From contig NZ_CP086136.1 in assembly GCF_017565645.3 (NCBI RefSeq), positions 7,485,501-7,549,500 on the forward strand: a DNA stretch of 64,000 bases. Reading direction: 5' to 3'. Numbering within the stretch: the stretch's first letter is position 1; every line of letters begins with the position of its first letter. Position numbers and translations under genes: made by a program. The DNA comes from Bradyrhizobium barranii subsp. barranii. Lineage in GTDB: Bacteria; Pseudomonadota; Alphaproteobacteria; Rhizobiales; Xanthobacteraceae. Below are positions 17,315 through 26,192 of this stretch, piece after piece. Below the pieces are notes generated by a model. That model searched no databases and was not told the DNA's origin. It worked only from the letters and a program-made list of their open reading frames with translations.

Positions 17315-17512
17315 ATGCCAGCTTATGTACAGCATCATCAGGACATCGAAATCGCGCCTGTAATTTGTCCCGCCTGCATGGGGTTCCTGCCGATGTATGT
17401 CCGCGAGGTCGAACCGCATTGGGGCCTTGCCAAGATCGACTTCGTCTATGAATGCGCGGACTGCGGCGCCGAAGTCCGGCAGACCATCCGCAAGCCGGAA
17501 CTGCGGCACTGA
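17315..17512 (+). CDS. small zinc-ribbon-like protein
   Basis: A 65-residue protein; AAGGAG seven bases upstream fixes the ATG at 17315. Two Cys pairs (CPAC, about residues 15-18, and CADC, about 51-54) form a likely zinc ribbon. Such small proteins often mediate protein or nucleic-acid contacts. It stands alone between the quinone reductase and the MoxR/VWA pair, followed by two hairpins. Function is unknown. Confidence 0.65.
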   Translation: MPAYVQHHQDIEIAPVICPACMGFLPMYVREVEPHWGLAKIDFVYECADCGAEVRQTIRKPELRH

Positions 17513-17541
17513 CCGCACGATCAGCCATCGCTTAAGTATTT

Positions 17542-17571
17542 GCGCTGAACGGAAAAAGCGACGTTCAGCGC
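17542..17571. repeat. hairpin 1 upstream of moxR
   Basis: GCGCTGAAC and GTTCAGCGC, a perfect 9-bp stem around a 12-base loop. It lies 30 bases past the zinc-ribbon gene. It has no U tract, so terminator activity is uncertain. Confidence 0.5.
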
Positions 17572-17590
17572 GGGTCAGGCCGTCCCAAAC

Positions 17591-17631
17591 GAGGCTTGTT
17601 CTTTGCCGGGAACGCAGGCAGAACAAGCCTC
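17591..17631. repeat. hairpin 2 just upstream of moxR
   Basis: GAGGCTTGTTC (17591-17601) pairs with GAACAAGCCTC (17621-17631); the next inner pair (T17602 and A17620) extends the stem to 12 bp. It ends 28 bases before the GTG start of the MoxR gene, so it would sit in the leader and could affect its translation or mRNA stability. Confidence 0.55.
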
Positions 17632-17658
17632 AAGCAAGACCTTTGGGAGCGCCCTTTC

Positions 17659-18606
17659 GTGGCTGAACAGAAGGCCTCGACCTCGATCGAGGCAGTGGAG
17701 AGCGGCCTCGCCGCGCAAGGCTATATCGCGAGCCGGCAGATCGCGACCGCCGTCTATTTGTCGCAGCAGATCGAGAAGCCGATCCTAGTCGAAGGCCCCG
17801 CGGGTGTCGGCAAGACCGAGCTTGCCAAGGCCATTGCTGCCTGGCGCGGCATGAAGATGATCCGCCTGCAATGTTACGAGGGCCTCGACGAGGCCAAGGC
17901 GCTCTACGAGTGGAAATACGCAAAACAGCTTCTCTACACCCAGATCCTCAAGGACAAGCTCGGCGAAGTCCTCGGCGGCGCGCAGACGCTGCATGACGCA
18001 CTCAATCAGCTCCACGATTTCGGCGACGTGTTCTTCTCCAAGGAGTTCGTCGAGCCGCGGCCGCTGCTGCAGGCGCTGGAGCAGCCGGGCGGTTGCGTGC
18101 TGCTGATCGACGAGATCGACAAGTCCGACGCTGAATTCGAATCGCTGCTGCTTGAGATCCTGTCCGACTTCCAGGTCACGATCCCGGAGCTCGGCACGGT
18201 CGCGGCGATCACGCCGCCGACGGTGATCCTCACCTCGAACAGCGAGCGTGACCTCGGCGACGCCCTGAAGCGGCGCTGCCTGCATCTGCATATCGGCTTC
18301 CCCGAGCAGCGGCTCGAAGAACGCATCGTCGAGAGCCGCGTCTCCGGTATCTCGCAGGCGCTGCGCCGGCAGATGGTCGGCTTCATCCACGAGATCCGCT
18401 CGCTCGACCTGAAGAAGCTGCCTTCGGTCAGTGAGACCATCGACTGGGCGCGCGTTCTGGTTCTACTTCAGGCCTCGGAGCTCGATACGGACATCGTCAA
18501 GGACACGCTCAATGTGCTCCTGAAGTACGAGGCCGACATCGAGGCAGCAACGCCGCAAGTTACGACCTTCATTGCCAAGGCGGCACGGTCCAACGTCTTC
18601 GGTTGA
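17659..18606 (+). CDS. MoxR-family AAA+ ATPase
   Basis: A 315-residue ATPase from a GTG at 17659 (GGGAG 9 bases upstream); the longer TTG-start frame would run through the hairpin. Walker A is GPAGVGKTEL (about 47-56) and Walker B is VLLIDEIDKSD, with sensor TSNSERDLGDALKRRC. MoxR proteins act with VWA proteins as chaperones for metal-cofactor insertion or complex assembly. The next gene is such a VWA protein, with a start right at this gene's stop, so the pair (CoxD/CoxE-like) works together. No obvious client enzyme is adjacent. Confidence 0.9.
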   Translation: MAEQKASTSIEAVESGLAAQGYIASRQIATAVYLSQQIEKPILVEGPAGVGKTELAKAIAAWRGMKMIRLQCYEGLDEAKALYEWKYAKQLLYTQILKDKLGEVLGGAQTLHDALNQLHDFGDVFFSKEFVEPRPLLQALEQPGGCVLLIDEIDKSDAEFESLLLEILSDFQVTIPELGTVAAITPPTVILTSNSERDLGDALKRRCLHLHIGFPEQRLEERIVESRVSGISQALRRQMVGFIHEIRSLDLKKLPSVSETIDWARVLVLLQASELDTDIVKDTLNVLLKYEADIEAATPQVTTFIAKAARSNVFG

Positions 18607-18611
18607 CGCCG

Positions 18612-19991
18612 ATGCGCGAGAATCTCCATCGTTTCTTTCGAGCGGCGCGCGGTGCCGGCGTGCATGTCTCGCCCGCCGAAAGCATCGATGCGATGCGCGC
18701 GGTCAACCAGGTCGGCTTTTCCGACCGGGCCATCCTGCGCGATGCGCTGCTCCTGACGCTCGCCAAGTCGCAGGACGAGAAGCTCGCCCTCGGCGACTGC
18801 TTTGATCTCTTCTTCAGCCAACCAGAGCCGCGGCAGGATCAACCCGAGGCCGACGACAACGACGACGCATCGCAGGACGCGGATCAGACCCCCTCACCCG
18901 GCTCGGCCAGTGAAGCAGGCGAAGGCCAGGCTTCCGAAGCATTAGGCCCGCTTGCGCAGATGCTGCTGTCGCAGGATCGCAACGCGATCGCAGCCGCGAT
19001 CGCCAGCGCTTCCGGTGCGGCTTCGCTGTCCGACATCCGCTATTCGACTCAGCGCGGCATCTTTTCCAGCCGCATCCTCGACGCCATGGGCCTTCAGCGC
19101 CTGCGCGACGATCTCGACGCGCTCACCGCGACCAATCCGTCGCTGGCCGAGCGTCTGCGCGGCGCGCTGGACGCGTTACGCGAAGCAGTCCGCGACACGG
19201 TCTCGCAAGGCCTTGCGCTTTATGCCCGCGAAGAGGCCGAAAACCTCCGCAACGAGATCCTGCGCAACGCGCCTCTCGCCCGCATCGAGCGGCGCCAGGT
19301 CGCGGAGATGCGCGCTCTCATCCGCCAGATCGCGCGGCGCCTGCGCGAGCGCTACTCGAAGCCGCGGAAGCGTCAGCGCCGCGGCCATCTCGACGTGCGT
19401 CGCACACTGCGCCGCAACGCGGCCTGGGGCGGCGTGCCCTTCCTCACCGCGTGGAAGCGCAAGCATCGCGATCGGCCGAAGATCGTCGCCATCTGCGACG
19501 TCTCAGGCTCGGTCGCGCAGGTCTCCGATTTCTTCCTGCTCCTGATCCACTCGCTGCACGAGGTGGTCGACGACGTCCACTCCTTCGCCTTCTCCTCGCA
19601 TCTGATCGAGGTCAGCGAGATCCTGGAAAAGAAGTCGCCGGAAGAGGCGATGGCCGAGATCATGTCCAAGGTCGGCTTCGGCTCATCCGACTACGGCTCT
19701 TCGCTCGTCGATTTCGAGAAGGGGTTTATGAGCACGCTGACGCCGCAGACCACGGTGATCGTGCTCGGTGACGCCCGCAGCAACAATCTCGACCCGCGCG
19801 CCGACATCCTGCGCCGCATCTCCGAACGCTCGAAGCGCGTGGTCTGGCTCAATCCCGAAGGACGGCTCGCCTGGGGCTTCGGTGATTCCGAGATGCCGCG
19901 CTACGCGACCTTCTGCACTGTCGTGCGCCAATGCGCCACCGCACAGCAGCTCGAACGCGCCGTGTCCGACATCGTGGCGACTTATCAGTAG
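18612..19991 (+). CDS. CoxE-like VWA-domain protein
   Basis: A 459-residue protein. The C-terminal third is a von Willebrand A domain with the MIDAS motif DVSGS (about 295-299), KVGFGSSDYGSSL and VIVLGDARSNN. The middle is Arg-rich and helical (ARIERRQVAEMRALIRQIAR, KPRKRQRRGHLDVRRTLRRN), and residues ~75-110 are an acidic, Ser/Asp-rich linker. An upstream in-frame TTG at 18603 would overlap the MoxR stop; ATG 18612 is preferred. The MoxR-VWA pair resembles the CoxD/CoxE maturation factors. Confidence 0.88.
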   Translation: MRENLHRFFRAARGAGVHVSPAESIDAMRAVNQVGFSDRAILRDALLLTLAKSQDEKLALGDCFDLFFSQPEPRQDQPEADDNDDASQDADQTPSPGSASEAGEGQASEALGPLAQMLLSQDRNAIAAAIASASGAASLSDIRYSTQRGIFSSRILDAMGLQRLRDDLDALTATNPSLAERLRGALDALREAVRDTVSQGLALYAREEAENLRNEILRNAPLARIERRQVAEMRALIRQIARRLRERYSKPRKRQRRGHLDVRRTLRRNAAWGGVPFLTAWKRKHRDRPKIVAICDVSGSVAQVSDFFLLLIHSLHEVVDDVHSFAFSSHLIEVSEILEKKSPEEAMAEIMSKVGFGSSDYGSSLVDFEKGFMSTLTPQTTVIVLGDARSNNLDPRADILRRISERSKRVVWLNPEGRLAWGFGDSEMPRYATFCTVVRQCATAQQLERAVSDIVATYQ

Positions 19992-20016
19992 ACGGCAATC
20001 ACGTCCGCCGCTGGCG

Positions 20017-20199
20017 TCAGGCGGCAGTCAGCTCGGCCTGGACGAGGTTGCACTCCCGAAAGTGATGCGCAATTTCGTCGAGCGCGCGCTGCTCCCATTC
20101 CTGGGCCTGCGCGAGCCAGAACGCCCGTCGCTCCGAATCCAGCGCCGCGCGCTCTCGGCAGAGGAATTCCTGACTGCGAATTGCCATCAGCCTGTTCAT
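20017..20199 (-). CDS. small helical hypothetical protein
   Basis: A 60-residue, strongly helical, charged protein (RERAALDSERRAFWLAQAQE and WEQRALDEIAHHFRECN). AGGAG lies about 9 bases before the ATG, which supports this frame over an overlapping 72-codon one. It is convergent with the VWA gene. No domain recognised. Confidence 0.55.
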   Translation of the reverse strand: MNRLMAIRSQEFLCRERAALDSERRAFWLAQAQEWEQRALDEIAHHFRECNLVQAELTAA

Positions 20200-20564
20200 G
20201 CACTCACACTCCTGTCGTGTGAAGCCAATCCCCTACGAATCAACGTAGCAGAGTCCAGTCAGAGTCCAATCGCCCTCGCTTCACGATTTCTGTGCATATC
20301 GCGACGCGCAATGGGACAGTGATGCTTCCCGTGCACTGCGGTAACTCTCGCCGCACGATCAAGCGCACATCATCAATTAGTGATCGGAGACCGGGACGAT
20401 TTTCGTGCGCGAACGATCTTAACTGTTGTGGCGCAATGAAGTGCGGCAATTCGTGAAGAGAGGTTCTAAACAGCTTACCGAATTCCCGACTCATTGTCGT
20501 CGCATGGTGTTCATGCGGCGTCGCTAACAGGGGCTCGCCAACTTGGACTATCGCTTGAGGCAAC
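20200..20564. other. 365-bp spacer
   Basis: A somewhat AT-richer stretch between a divergent pair of small genes. It must hold their promoters, but I see no convincing -35/-10 pair, repeat or conserved frame. Confidence 0.5.
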
Positions 20565-20786
20565 ATGAGCAACGACATCGACTTCGATCTTTCGCCGGAC
20601 CAATGGGAAGCGCTGAAAGCGCTTCGCAACCCCGTGTCGAATGGTCGCCTCTCGAAGGCCTATCTCGTCGAAGGTCTCGTCAAGCTCGGTCTCGTTGTTG
20701 TCAATGACGGCGTACCTTCGATGACGCCAACCGGACGCAAGGTGCTGGTGCGCGGATCGTGCCGGCTACTGGATCTCGTGGCGTGA
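20565..20786 (+). CDS. small hypothetical protein
   Basis: A 73-residue protein (MSNDIDFDLSPDQWEALKAL, GRLSKAYLVEGLVKLGLVVV, MTPTGRKVLVRG). The pattern, with helices followed by a turn and a short basic strand, is like a winged-helix or MarR-like half domain, but it is too short to be sure. Composition and codon use look genuine. It is monocistronic. Confidence 0.6.
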   Translation: MSNDIDFDLSPDQWEALKALRNPVSNGRLSKAYLVEGLVKLGLVVVNDGVPSMTPTGRKVLVRGSCRLLDLVA

Positions 20787-20873
20787 CGAGACTGTCCGCG
20801 CGCAATAGCTCTGCATGATCGCCTGAAAAATAATCTCTTGCGTTCCCCCTGACAGGGCGTCGCGGGGACGACC

Positions 20874-21626
20874 TCAATCCGCCAGCGTAACGATCAAAGG
20901 CCCATTGCGGGTTGCGACAACCGTGTGCTCGTACTGAACGGTAGGCGCCTCGGGGCTGCTGTAGAGCGTCCAAGGATCGTCATCACCGTTCTCGGCCCAC
21001 TCCGCGCCAAGCGACAGGAACGGCTCGACGGTGAACACCAGGCCATCGCTCATGATGCGGCGCTCGGAGCGATCGGGCCATGTCGCGATCTCCGTCGGCT
21101 CCTCGTGGAGCGACAAGCCGACACCGTGACTGGCTAGGTTCTTGACGAGCATGTAGCCGTTTTTCCGCGCAAACGTCCCGATGGCTTGACCGATGCCGGC
21201 AATCGGCTTGCCGGCTCCAACCTGCAGCAGGCCCATCCACATCGCCCGCCGACCATCCCTGCAAAGACGTTCGATCGAACGGGTCGCGGGCGGAACGGCG
21301 AACGAGGCTCCCGTATCGGCAAAGAAGCCGCTCTTCTCGGCCGAGACGTCGATGTTGACGAGGTCGCCACGCTCGATCCGCCGGGCCCCCGGGATGCCAT
21401 GAGCGATCTCTTCGTTCACGCTGATGCAGGTTGCGCCAGGAAAGGCATAGGCCAGTTCCGGCGCCGAACGCGCTCCGGCGGCCTCAAGGAGCTCTCGTCC
21501 GATCCGGTCGAGTTCCGCGGTAGTCATGCCGGGCTCGAGCGCCTTCCCCATCGCCTCAAGGGCATTGGCGACGATACGCCCGACCTCTTTCAGGCAGATC
21601 AGATCGTTCTCATTCGAGATTGTCAT
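20874..21626 (-). CDS. map: type I methionine aminopeptidase
   Basis: A 250-residue cytoplasmic enzyme that removes N-terminal Met. The five metal ligands are visible: Asp in LVNIDVSAE, Asp in GFFADTG, His in ASHGVGLSLHEEP, Glu in FTVEPFL and Glu in VQYEHTVV; the substrate-pocket His is in IAHGIPG. It is close to the standard map length without an N-terminal zinc domain. An alternative start 9 codons upstream exists (21653). Being divergent from dctA and away from ribosomal genes, it is probably an accessory paralogue. Confidence 0.9.
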   Translation of the reverse strand: MTISNENDLICLKEVGRIVANALEAMGKALEPGMTTAELDRIGRELLEAAGARSAPELAYAFPGATCISVNEEIAHGIPGARRIERGDLVNIDVSAEKSGFFADTGASFAVPPATRSIERLCRDGRRAMWMGLLQVGAGKPIAGIGQAIGTFARKNGYMLVKNLASHGVGLSLHEEPTEIATWPDRSERRIMSDGLVFTVEPFLSLGAEWAENGDDDPWTLYSSPEAPTVQYEHTVVATRNGPLIVTLAD

Positions 21627-21750
21627 ATCAGGCTCTTGCGAAAGCCGGGACATAGCTGTTGCGATGCCGACTTGCAAACGGAAGAGCGCGCGCAGGAATC
21701 CTTGGATTTTGCGGCGCCCTGGATGACTTCCAAGACCAAGCCGCGACAAT

Positions 21751-21767
21751 CTGGCACGGTTGTTGCT
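21751..21767 (+). promoter_or_regulatory. sigma-54 (RpoN) promoter of dctA
   Basis: CTGGCACGGTTGTTGCT matches the -24/-12 consensus at every invariant base: GG and GC are separated by exactly 10 bases. It ends 42 bases before the dctA ATG. RpoN with the DctB/DctD pair drives dctA in rhizobia, so the match to the gene is expected. Confidence 0.9.
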
Positions 21768-21809
21768 CCTTTTTGACGTCCAAGACGCGTCAAACCGGGG
21801 GAGTCCACA

Positions 21810-23129
21810 ATGTCGACCATCACCGCGGCACCTACCGCCGAGCCGAAGCCGCTCTACACCTCGCTGTTCGTCCAGGTCCTCGCCGCGCTGGTGCTTGGCG
21901 TCATCCTGGGGATGGCCGTTCCGGACTTCGCCATCGGGCTCAAGATCCTCAGCGATGCCTTCCTTAAGCTGATCTCGATGATCGTGGCCCCGATCGTGTT
22001 CTGCGTCGTCGTGCACGGCATTGCCGGCGCCGGCGACCTCAAGAAGGTCGGCCGGGTCGGCGTCAAGGCGCTGGTCTATTTCGAGGTGATGACGACGGTC
22101 GCCCTCGTGGTCGGTCTGCTGCTCGCCTATCTCTTCGGTCCCGGCCACGGCATGAACATCGATCCTTCGACGCTCGACGCCAAGGCGCTCAACACCTATG
22201 CCGACAACGCGCACAAGCTGTCCGGCGGCGGCATCGGTGCCTTCCTGATGAACGTGATCCCCAGCACCTCGTTCGATGCGCTGTCGCGCAACGACGTGCT
22301 CCAGGTGCTGTTCTTCGCGGTCCTGTTCGGTGTCGGCCTTGCGCTCGTCGGCGGTGAGAAGGGCGCGCTGGTCACATCGATCATCGACGCGGCCTCCACC
22401 GTGCTGTTTCGGGTCATGGGGCTGATCGTGCGGGTCGCGCCGCTCGGCGTGCTCGGCGCGGTCGCCTATACCGTCGGCAAATACGGTGTCGGCTCGCTGA
22501 AGCAGCTCGTTTCGCTGGTGATGCTGTTCTACGTCTCGGTTGGCATCTTCGTGCTGGGCGTGCTCGGCGGCGTGATGGCGCTCGCCGGAATCAACATCCT
22601 CAAATTCCTCGCTTACCTGCGCGAAGAGTTGACCATCGTGCTCGCGACCGCGTCCTCCGATGCCGTGCTGCCGCAGATCATGGAGAAACTGGAGCGGATG
22701 GGCGTGAAGGATTCCGTCGTCGGCCTCGTCATCCCGACCGGCTATTCCTTCAACCTCGACGCTTTCTCGATCTACCTGACGCTCGCCGTCGTCTTCATCG
22801 CGCAGGCGACCAACACGCCGCTGTCCTTCGGCGACCTCCTGCTGGTGCTCGGCGTCTCGCTGATCACGTCGAAGGGCGCGCACGGCGTGCCGGGCTCGGC
22901 GATCGTGATCCTGGCCGCGACGCTCAACGCGGTGCCGAGCATTCCCGCCATCGGCCTTGTGCTGGTGCTGTCGGTCGATTGGTTCATCGGCATGGCCCGC
23001 GCGGTCGGCAACCTCGTCGGCAATTGCGTGGCGACGGTGGTGGTCGCCGCCTGGGAAGGCGACCTCGACCGCGCCAAGGCGGCCAAGGTGCTGGAGGGCG
23101 GCGAGCTGGTGGACGTGACCGCGGGATAG
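21810..23129 (+). CDS. dctA: C4-dicarboxylate/proton-Na+ symporter
   Basis: A 439-residue inner-membrane DAACS-family transporter importing succinate, fumarate and malate, the main carbon sources for rhizobia in nodules. Diagnostic motifs are present: DAFLKLISMIVAPIVFCVVV, ATASSDAVLPQIMEKLERMG, PTGYSFNLDAFSIYLTLA and LLLVLGVSLITSKGAHGVPG (transport-ion and substrate loops). Length is normal (440-450). The upstream RpoN promoter supports DctBD control; dctBD are not in the window. Confidence 0.95.
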   Translation: MSTITAAPTAEPKPLYTSLFVQVLAALVLGVILGMAVPDFAIGLKILSDAFLKLISMIVAPIVFCVVVHGIAGAGDLKKVGRVGVKALVYFEVMTTVALVVGLLLAYLFGPGHGMNIDPSTLDAKALNTYADNAHKLSGGGIGAFLMNVIPSTSFDALSRNDVLQVLFFAVLFGVGLALVGGEKGALVTSIIDAASTVLFRVMGLIVRVAPLGVLGAVAYTVGKYGVGSLKQLVSLVMLFYVSVGIFVLGVLGGVMALAGINILKFLAYLREELTIVLATASSDAVLPQIMEKLERMGVKDSVVGLVIPTGYSFNLDAFSIYLTLAVVFIAQATNTPLSFGDLLLVLGVSLITSKGAHGVPGSAIVILAATLNAVPSIPAIGLVLVLSVDWFIGMARAVGNLVGNCVATVVVAAWEGDLDRAKAAKVLEGGELVDVTAG

Positions 23130-23137
23130 GCCGCGGA

Positions 23138-24457
23138 TCAATCATTCCACTGGACGAGCGGCGTTCCATACGCCCTCCTCCAGACCGACAGGAAGCGCGG
23201 AAACCAGGAGTGCGCCACGGCGCCCTTATAGGCCCAGGTGCGATACTTCAGGCCCTGCTCCGAGATCAGCTCCTGATAGCCGCCATGGACCTCGGTCGCG
23301 GTCCGAATGGCCTTCAATATCCCCTGCGCGCAAGCCCGATAGGTATCGCTCCCTGAGGCTTCATCAAAATCCAGCATCCGATCCGCGAATTCGACATTGA
23401 ACGTCGGCCACGACGAACGCCCCTGATAGGCCGGCGCCGCGATCTTGTGGATCATCTTGTTCCGTGGATTATCCGCGGACACCAGGAAGTGGAACGTGCT
23501 GGGGATGCGAAAGCGCGGCTCGGCGATGATCAGATCCGTCGTAGCCGCAAACAGCGCCCGCTCGCTAGCATTGTTCATGTCCCAGAAGCCGCGATGCACG
23601 CTGACGAAATCCAAGGCCACCAAGGACACCGGTGCGCCCGCCGGGCCGTCAAGCGAATGCCTGATATAGCCGTCCTTGCCGAACAAACGGAGCAGATCTC
23701 TCTTGTACTGCGCAAGGTCGCGACCGAGCAGCCGCTTCAGTTCGTTCTCGTCGACGATCCCGAGCTGCACGCCCCACACAAACGTCGTGTAAACGCAAGC
23801 GTTGGTGACGAAGCGCCTGCGCTCGGCCCTCGTATCCGTTGCCGCAGAGCGAGGCCCGCCGGCATCGCACAGCAAATATCTGGTGCCATCAGTGTCAAAT
23901 GGCTCCAGTTCGCTCGCAAGCCGGAGGATCGCTCGCTTCAGGTCTGCGCCATACTCGGCCAGCAACAGGCGGCCGGCATGTGCGCATTGCGACATCGCCA
24001 GATAGGAAGACGCTCTCTCGTCGGCACCTATCATCTGCTGGAGACCGGCGAGAATGCCGAGCAGCGTGTCCGAGGGCCGCGAGAAATAATTCACGCCGAG
24101 GTACCGCCCGCGCCCCGCAGGAACGATCGTCGTCGTGACCACGTCGGCGCGAACCGCCTCCAGCAGGAGGCGAACGCTCTTTTCGAGCAGGCGAGCCCGA
24201 CGGACTGCGTCCTGCGCATCCATGATGGTTTCAGGGTCCAGGACGTCGGGGTAAAACCAGGCGAAGTCGCGCGGGTAATAGGCGGAGGCGTGCGGCGCTC
24301 CCGTGACGAGGAAGGCCTCGGTCACCGAAAAGGCACTGTCCATCGAGTGCCGGTAGAGGTCTTCGATGTCCGACAACGCATGATGCGATTGTCTCAGGAA
24401 GCGATCACCGAGAAAATTGACCGCCTGAAGCGCGTTGGCGACAAAGGTCGCAGCCAT
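23138..24457 (-). CDS. unassigned six-hairpin (alpha/alpha-barrel) glycosidase-like protein
   Basis: A 439-residue soluble protein without a signal peptide. The spaced aromatic/acidic motifs (YYPRDFAWFYPDVL near 60-75, GGYQEL and YRTWAYKGAVAHSWFPRFLS near the end) and regular helices resemble the six-hairpin glycosidase superfamily (trehalase- or amylo-1,6-glucosidase-like). Asp/Glu acids at DFAW and ISEQGLKYRTW are candidate catalytic residues. I cannot name a substrate. It is convergent with dctA (8-base gap) and has no sugar genes next to it. Confidence 0.55.
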   Translation of the reverse strand: MAATFVANALQAVNFLGDRFLRQSHHALSDIEDLYRHSMDSAFSVTEAFLVTGAPHASAYYPRDFAWFYPDVLDPETIMDAQDAVRRARLLEKSVRLLLEAVRADVVTTTIVPAGRGRYLGVNYFSRPSDTLLGILAGLQQMIGADERASSYLAMSQCAHAGRLLLAEYGADLKRAILRLASELEPFDTDGTRYLLCDAGGPRSAATDTRAERRRFVTNACVYTTFVWGVQLGIVDENELKRLLGRDLAQYKRDLLRLFGKDGYIRHSLDGPAGAPVSLVALDFVSVHRGFWDMNNASERALFAATTDLIIAEPRFRIPSTFHFLVSADNPRNKMIHKIAAPAYQGRSSWPTFNVEFADRMLDFDEASGSDTYRACAQGILKAIRTATEVHGGYQELISEQGLKYRTWAYKGAVAHSWFPRFLSVWRRAYGTPLVQWND

Positions 24458-24612
24458 CCCCTGTTAGAACCGGTTCTCACGATGTGATGGAAAAGAGATG
24501 TCGCTGTTCATATGCGTCAATCGGCTGATGTCTCGTGACCCCGTGATGGCGGCCACCATTTTAAACATGACTGATTCGTATCTCTACCCGGTGACTTGCG
24601 GGCTTCAGGCAA

Positions 24613-25887
24613 TCAGTTCGCGCCGGCACGGCCCTCCTGCGGCCTGAAATTCTCGATCACCCGCAGCAGCACGCGCGCGCCGGCGTCGGCATCGGCGAGC
24701 TCGACGTGCTCGTCCGGGTGGTGGCTGATGCCGCCGCGGCAGCGGACGAAGATCATGCCGACATCGGCGATATCGATCATCGCCATGCCGTCGTGCCCTG
24801 CCCCGCTCGGCAGCTCGAACACCGACGCGCCTTCGGCAGCGATCGCCTGCGCGATCTGATCCTTCAGCCAGGGTGCGCAAGGCGCAGTGCGGTTCTCGTG
24901 CGTGACGTCGAGCTGAAGCGCCAGTTGCCGGCGCTTGGCGATGGCCTCGATCTGGCGGACGACGTCGGCGACCGCGCGTTTGCGATGCATGTCGGTCGGT
25001 GCCCGCATGTCGATGGTGAACGACACTTCGCCCGGGATGACATTGGTCGCGCCGGGCCTCGCCTGGATATAGCCGACGGTGCCGACCAGCCCGTCCGCGT
25101 CGGTGCGGCAAAACTGCTCGATCGCGCCGATGCATTCGGCCGCGCCGGCGAGCGCATCACGGCGCAACGCCATCGGCACGGTGCCGGCGTGACCGGCCAT
25201 GCCGGTCAGCCGCGCAGCAAGCCGTGTCGCGCCCGCAATCGCGGTGACGACACCGACGGATAGGTTCTGTGCTTCCAGCACCGGGCCCTGCTCGATGTGC
25301 AATTCGAGATAGGCGAGCAGTTCACGCCGGGCCCGCGCGGCCGCGCCGATGTGATCGGGATCGAGGCCGAACGCGACGAGCGCATCGCGCATCGACACGC
25401 CGTCGCGGTCGCGCGCGTTCAGGACGCTCTCGTCGAAGGTGCCCGCCACCGCCCGGCTTCCGAGCAGCGTCGAGGCGAAACGTACCCCCTCTTCATCGGC
25501 AAAGCCGATCACCTCGATCGCAAACGGCAGGCGCTTGCCGCGGCGGTTGAGATCGGCGACGCAGGCAATCGCCGTGGTCACCCCCAGCGGCCCGTCCCAT
25601 TTCCCGGCATCGCGCACCGTGTCGTAGTGCGAGCCGAGCATCAGGCAGGGCGCCCCCAACTGCTCGCCTTCGTAGCGTCCGCAGACATTCCCGATCGCAT
25701 CGAGATGCGCGCTCATGCCGGCTTCGCGCATCCAGCCCAGGATGAGGTCAGCGGCCTTGCGCAGCTCGTTGGTGAGATAGATGCGGGTGAGCTTGTCGCC
25801 GTCTTCCGAGATCGCGGCGAGCTCATCGATCCGTCGCACGATCTCCCCGCCGAGCGATGCATTCTGAACGGCGTTACCAGCAACCAT
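24613..25887 (-). CDS. allC: allantoate amidohydrolase (M20 family)
   Basis: A 424-residue zinc amidohydrolase. Metal ligands and core motifs are seen in GSHYDTVRDAGKWDGPLGV, GFADEEGVRF, LELHIEQGPVLE and the C-terminal PSGAGHDGMAMIDIADVGM. The family splits allantoate to ureidoglycine, CO2 and ammonia; N-carbamoyl-L-amino-acid hydrolase and ureidoglycolate hydrolase are close relatives. The purine genes in the same region favour allantoate. It is divergent from the first BMP operon, with a shared upstream region carrying an RpoN site for the other gene. Confidence 0.85.
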   Translation of the reverse strand: MVAGNAVQNASLGGEIVRRIDELAAISEDGDKLTRIYLTNELRKAADLILGWMREAGMSAHLDAIGNVCGRYEGEQLGAPCLMLGSHYDTVRDAGKWDGPLGVTTAIACVADLNRRGKRLPFAIEVIGFADEEGVRFASTLLGSRAVAGTFDESVLNARDRDGVSMRDALVAFGLDPDHIGAAARARRELLAYLELHIEQGPVLEAQNLSVGVVTAIAGATRLAARLTGMAGHAGTVPMALRRDALAGAAECIGAIEQFCRTDADGLVGTVGYIQARPGATNVIPGEVSFTIDMRAPTDMHRKRAVADVVRQIEAIAKRRQLALQLDVTHENRTAPCAPWLKDQIAQAIAAEGASVFELPSGAGHDGMAMIDIADVGMIFVRCRGGISHHPDEHVELADADAGARVLLRVIENFRPQEGRAGAN

Positions 25888-26071
25888 CTCGGCGAGCTTC
25901 CCATCTCTTGGGACCGCGGCAGCGGTCCTGGCGGCAATCGATACAAGTTCGGTGCCAGCGAAAAATCACGAACGCGATTCCGATCCGCGCGTGGGTAGCA
26001 TGAATGCGGGTTGCCGGCAGACCGCAGCTCCCGTCACGCACACACGCGAGCTGGCCTGCTGCTCAACTCCA

Positions 26072-26081
26072 TTGCATACAA
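26072..26081. promoter_or_regulatory. candidate GntR/FCD-type operator TTGCATACAA
   Basis: TTG-N4-CAA with near-perfect dyad symmetry, similar in form to GntR-family FCD operators. It lies in the divergent region about 110 bases upstream of the RpoN site. This is pattern-based only. Confidence 0.3.
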
Positions 26082-26192
26082 CTACTTTATTTTGCTCAAT
26101 AATTAATCTGCGGATCTTCTCGGCAGGATTCTGAGTATTCATAAACATTATATTTTTCAATGGCTTCATATCAGTTGACCGCTCCGTGGCCT

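Noticed and set aside
19985..20203. 72-codon minus-strand frame over the small helical gene
   Set aside because: The overlapping 60-codon frame has a better ribosome site and more protein-like helices.
20874..23141. 755-codon minus-strand frame across map and dctA
   Set aside because: It is Asp/His/Arg-rich antisense of dctA; only its last ~250 codons are real (map).
25942..25958. Possible RpoN promoter for allC
   Set aside because: CTGGCACCGAACTTGTA keeps the -24 part but has GT instead of GC at -12, so it was not called.
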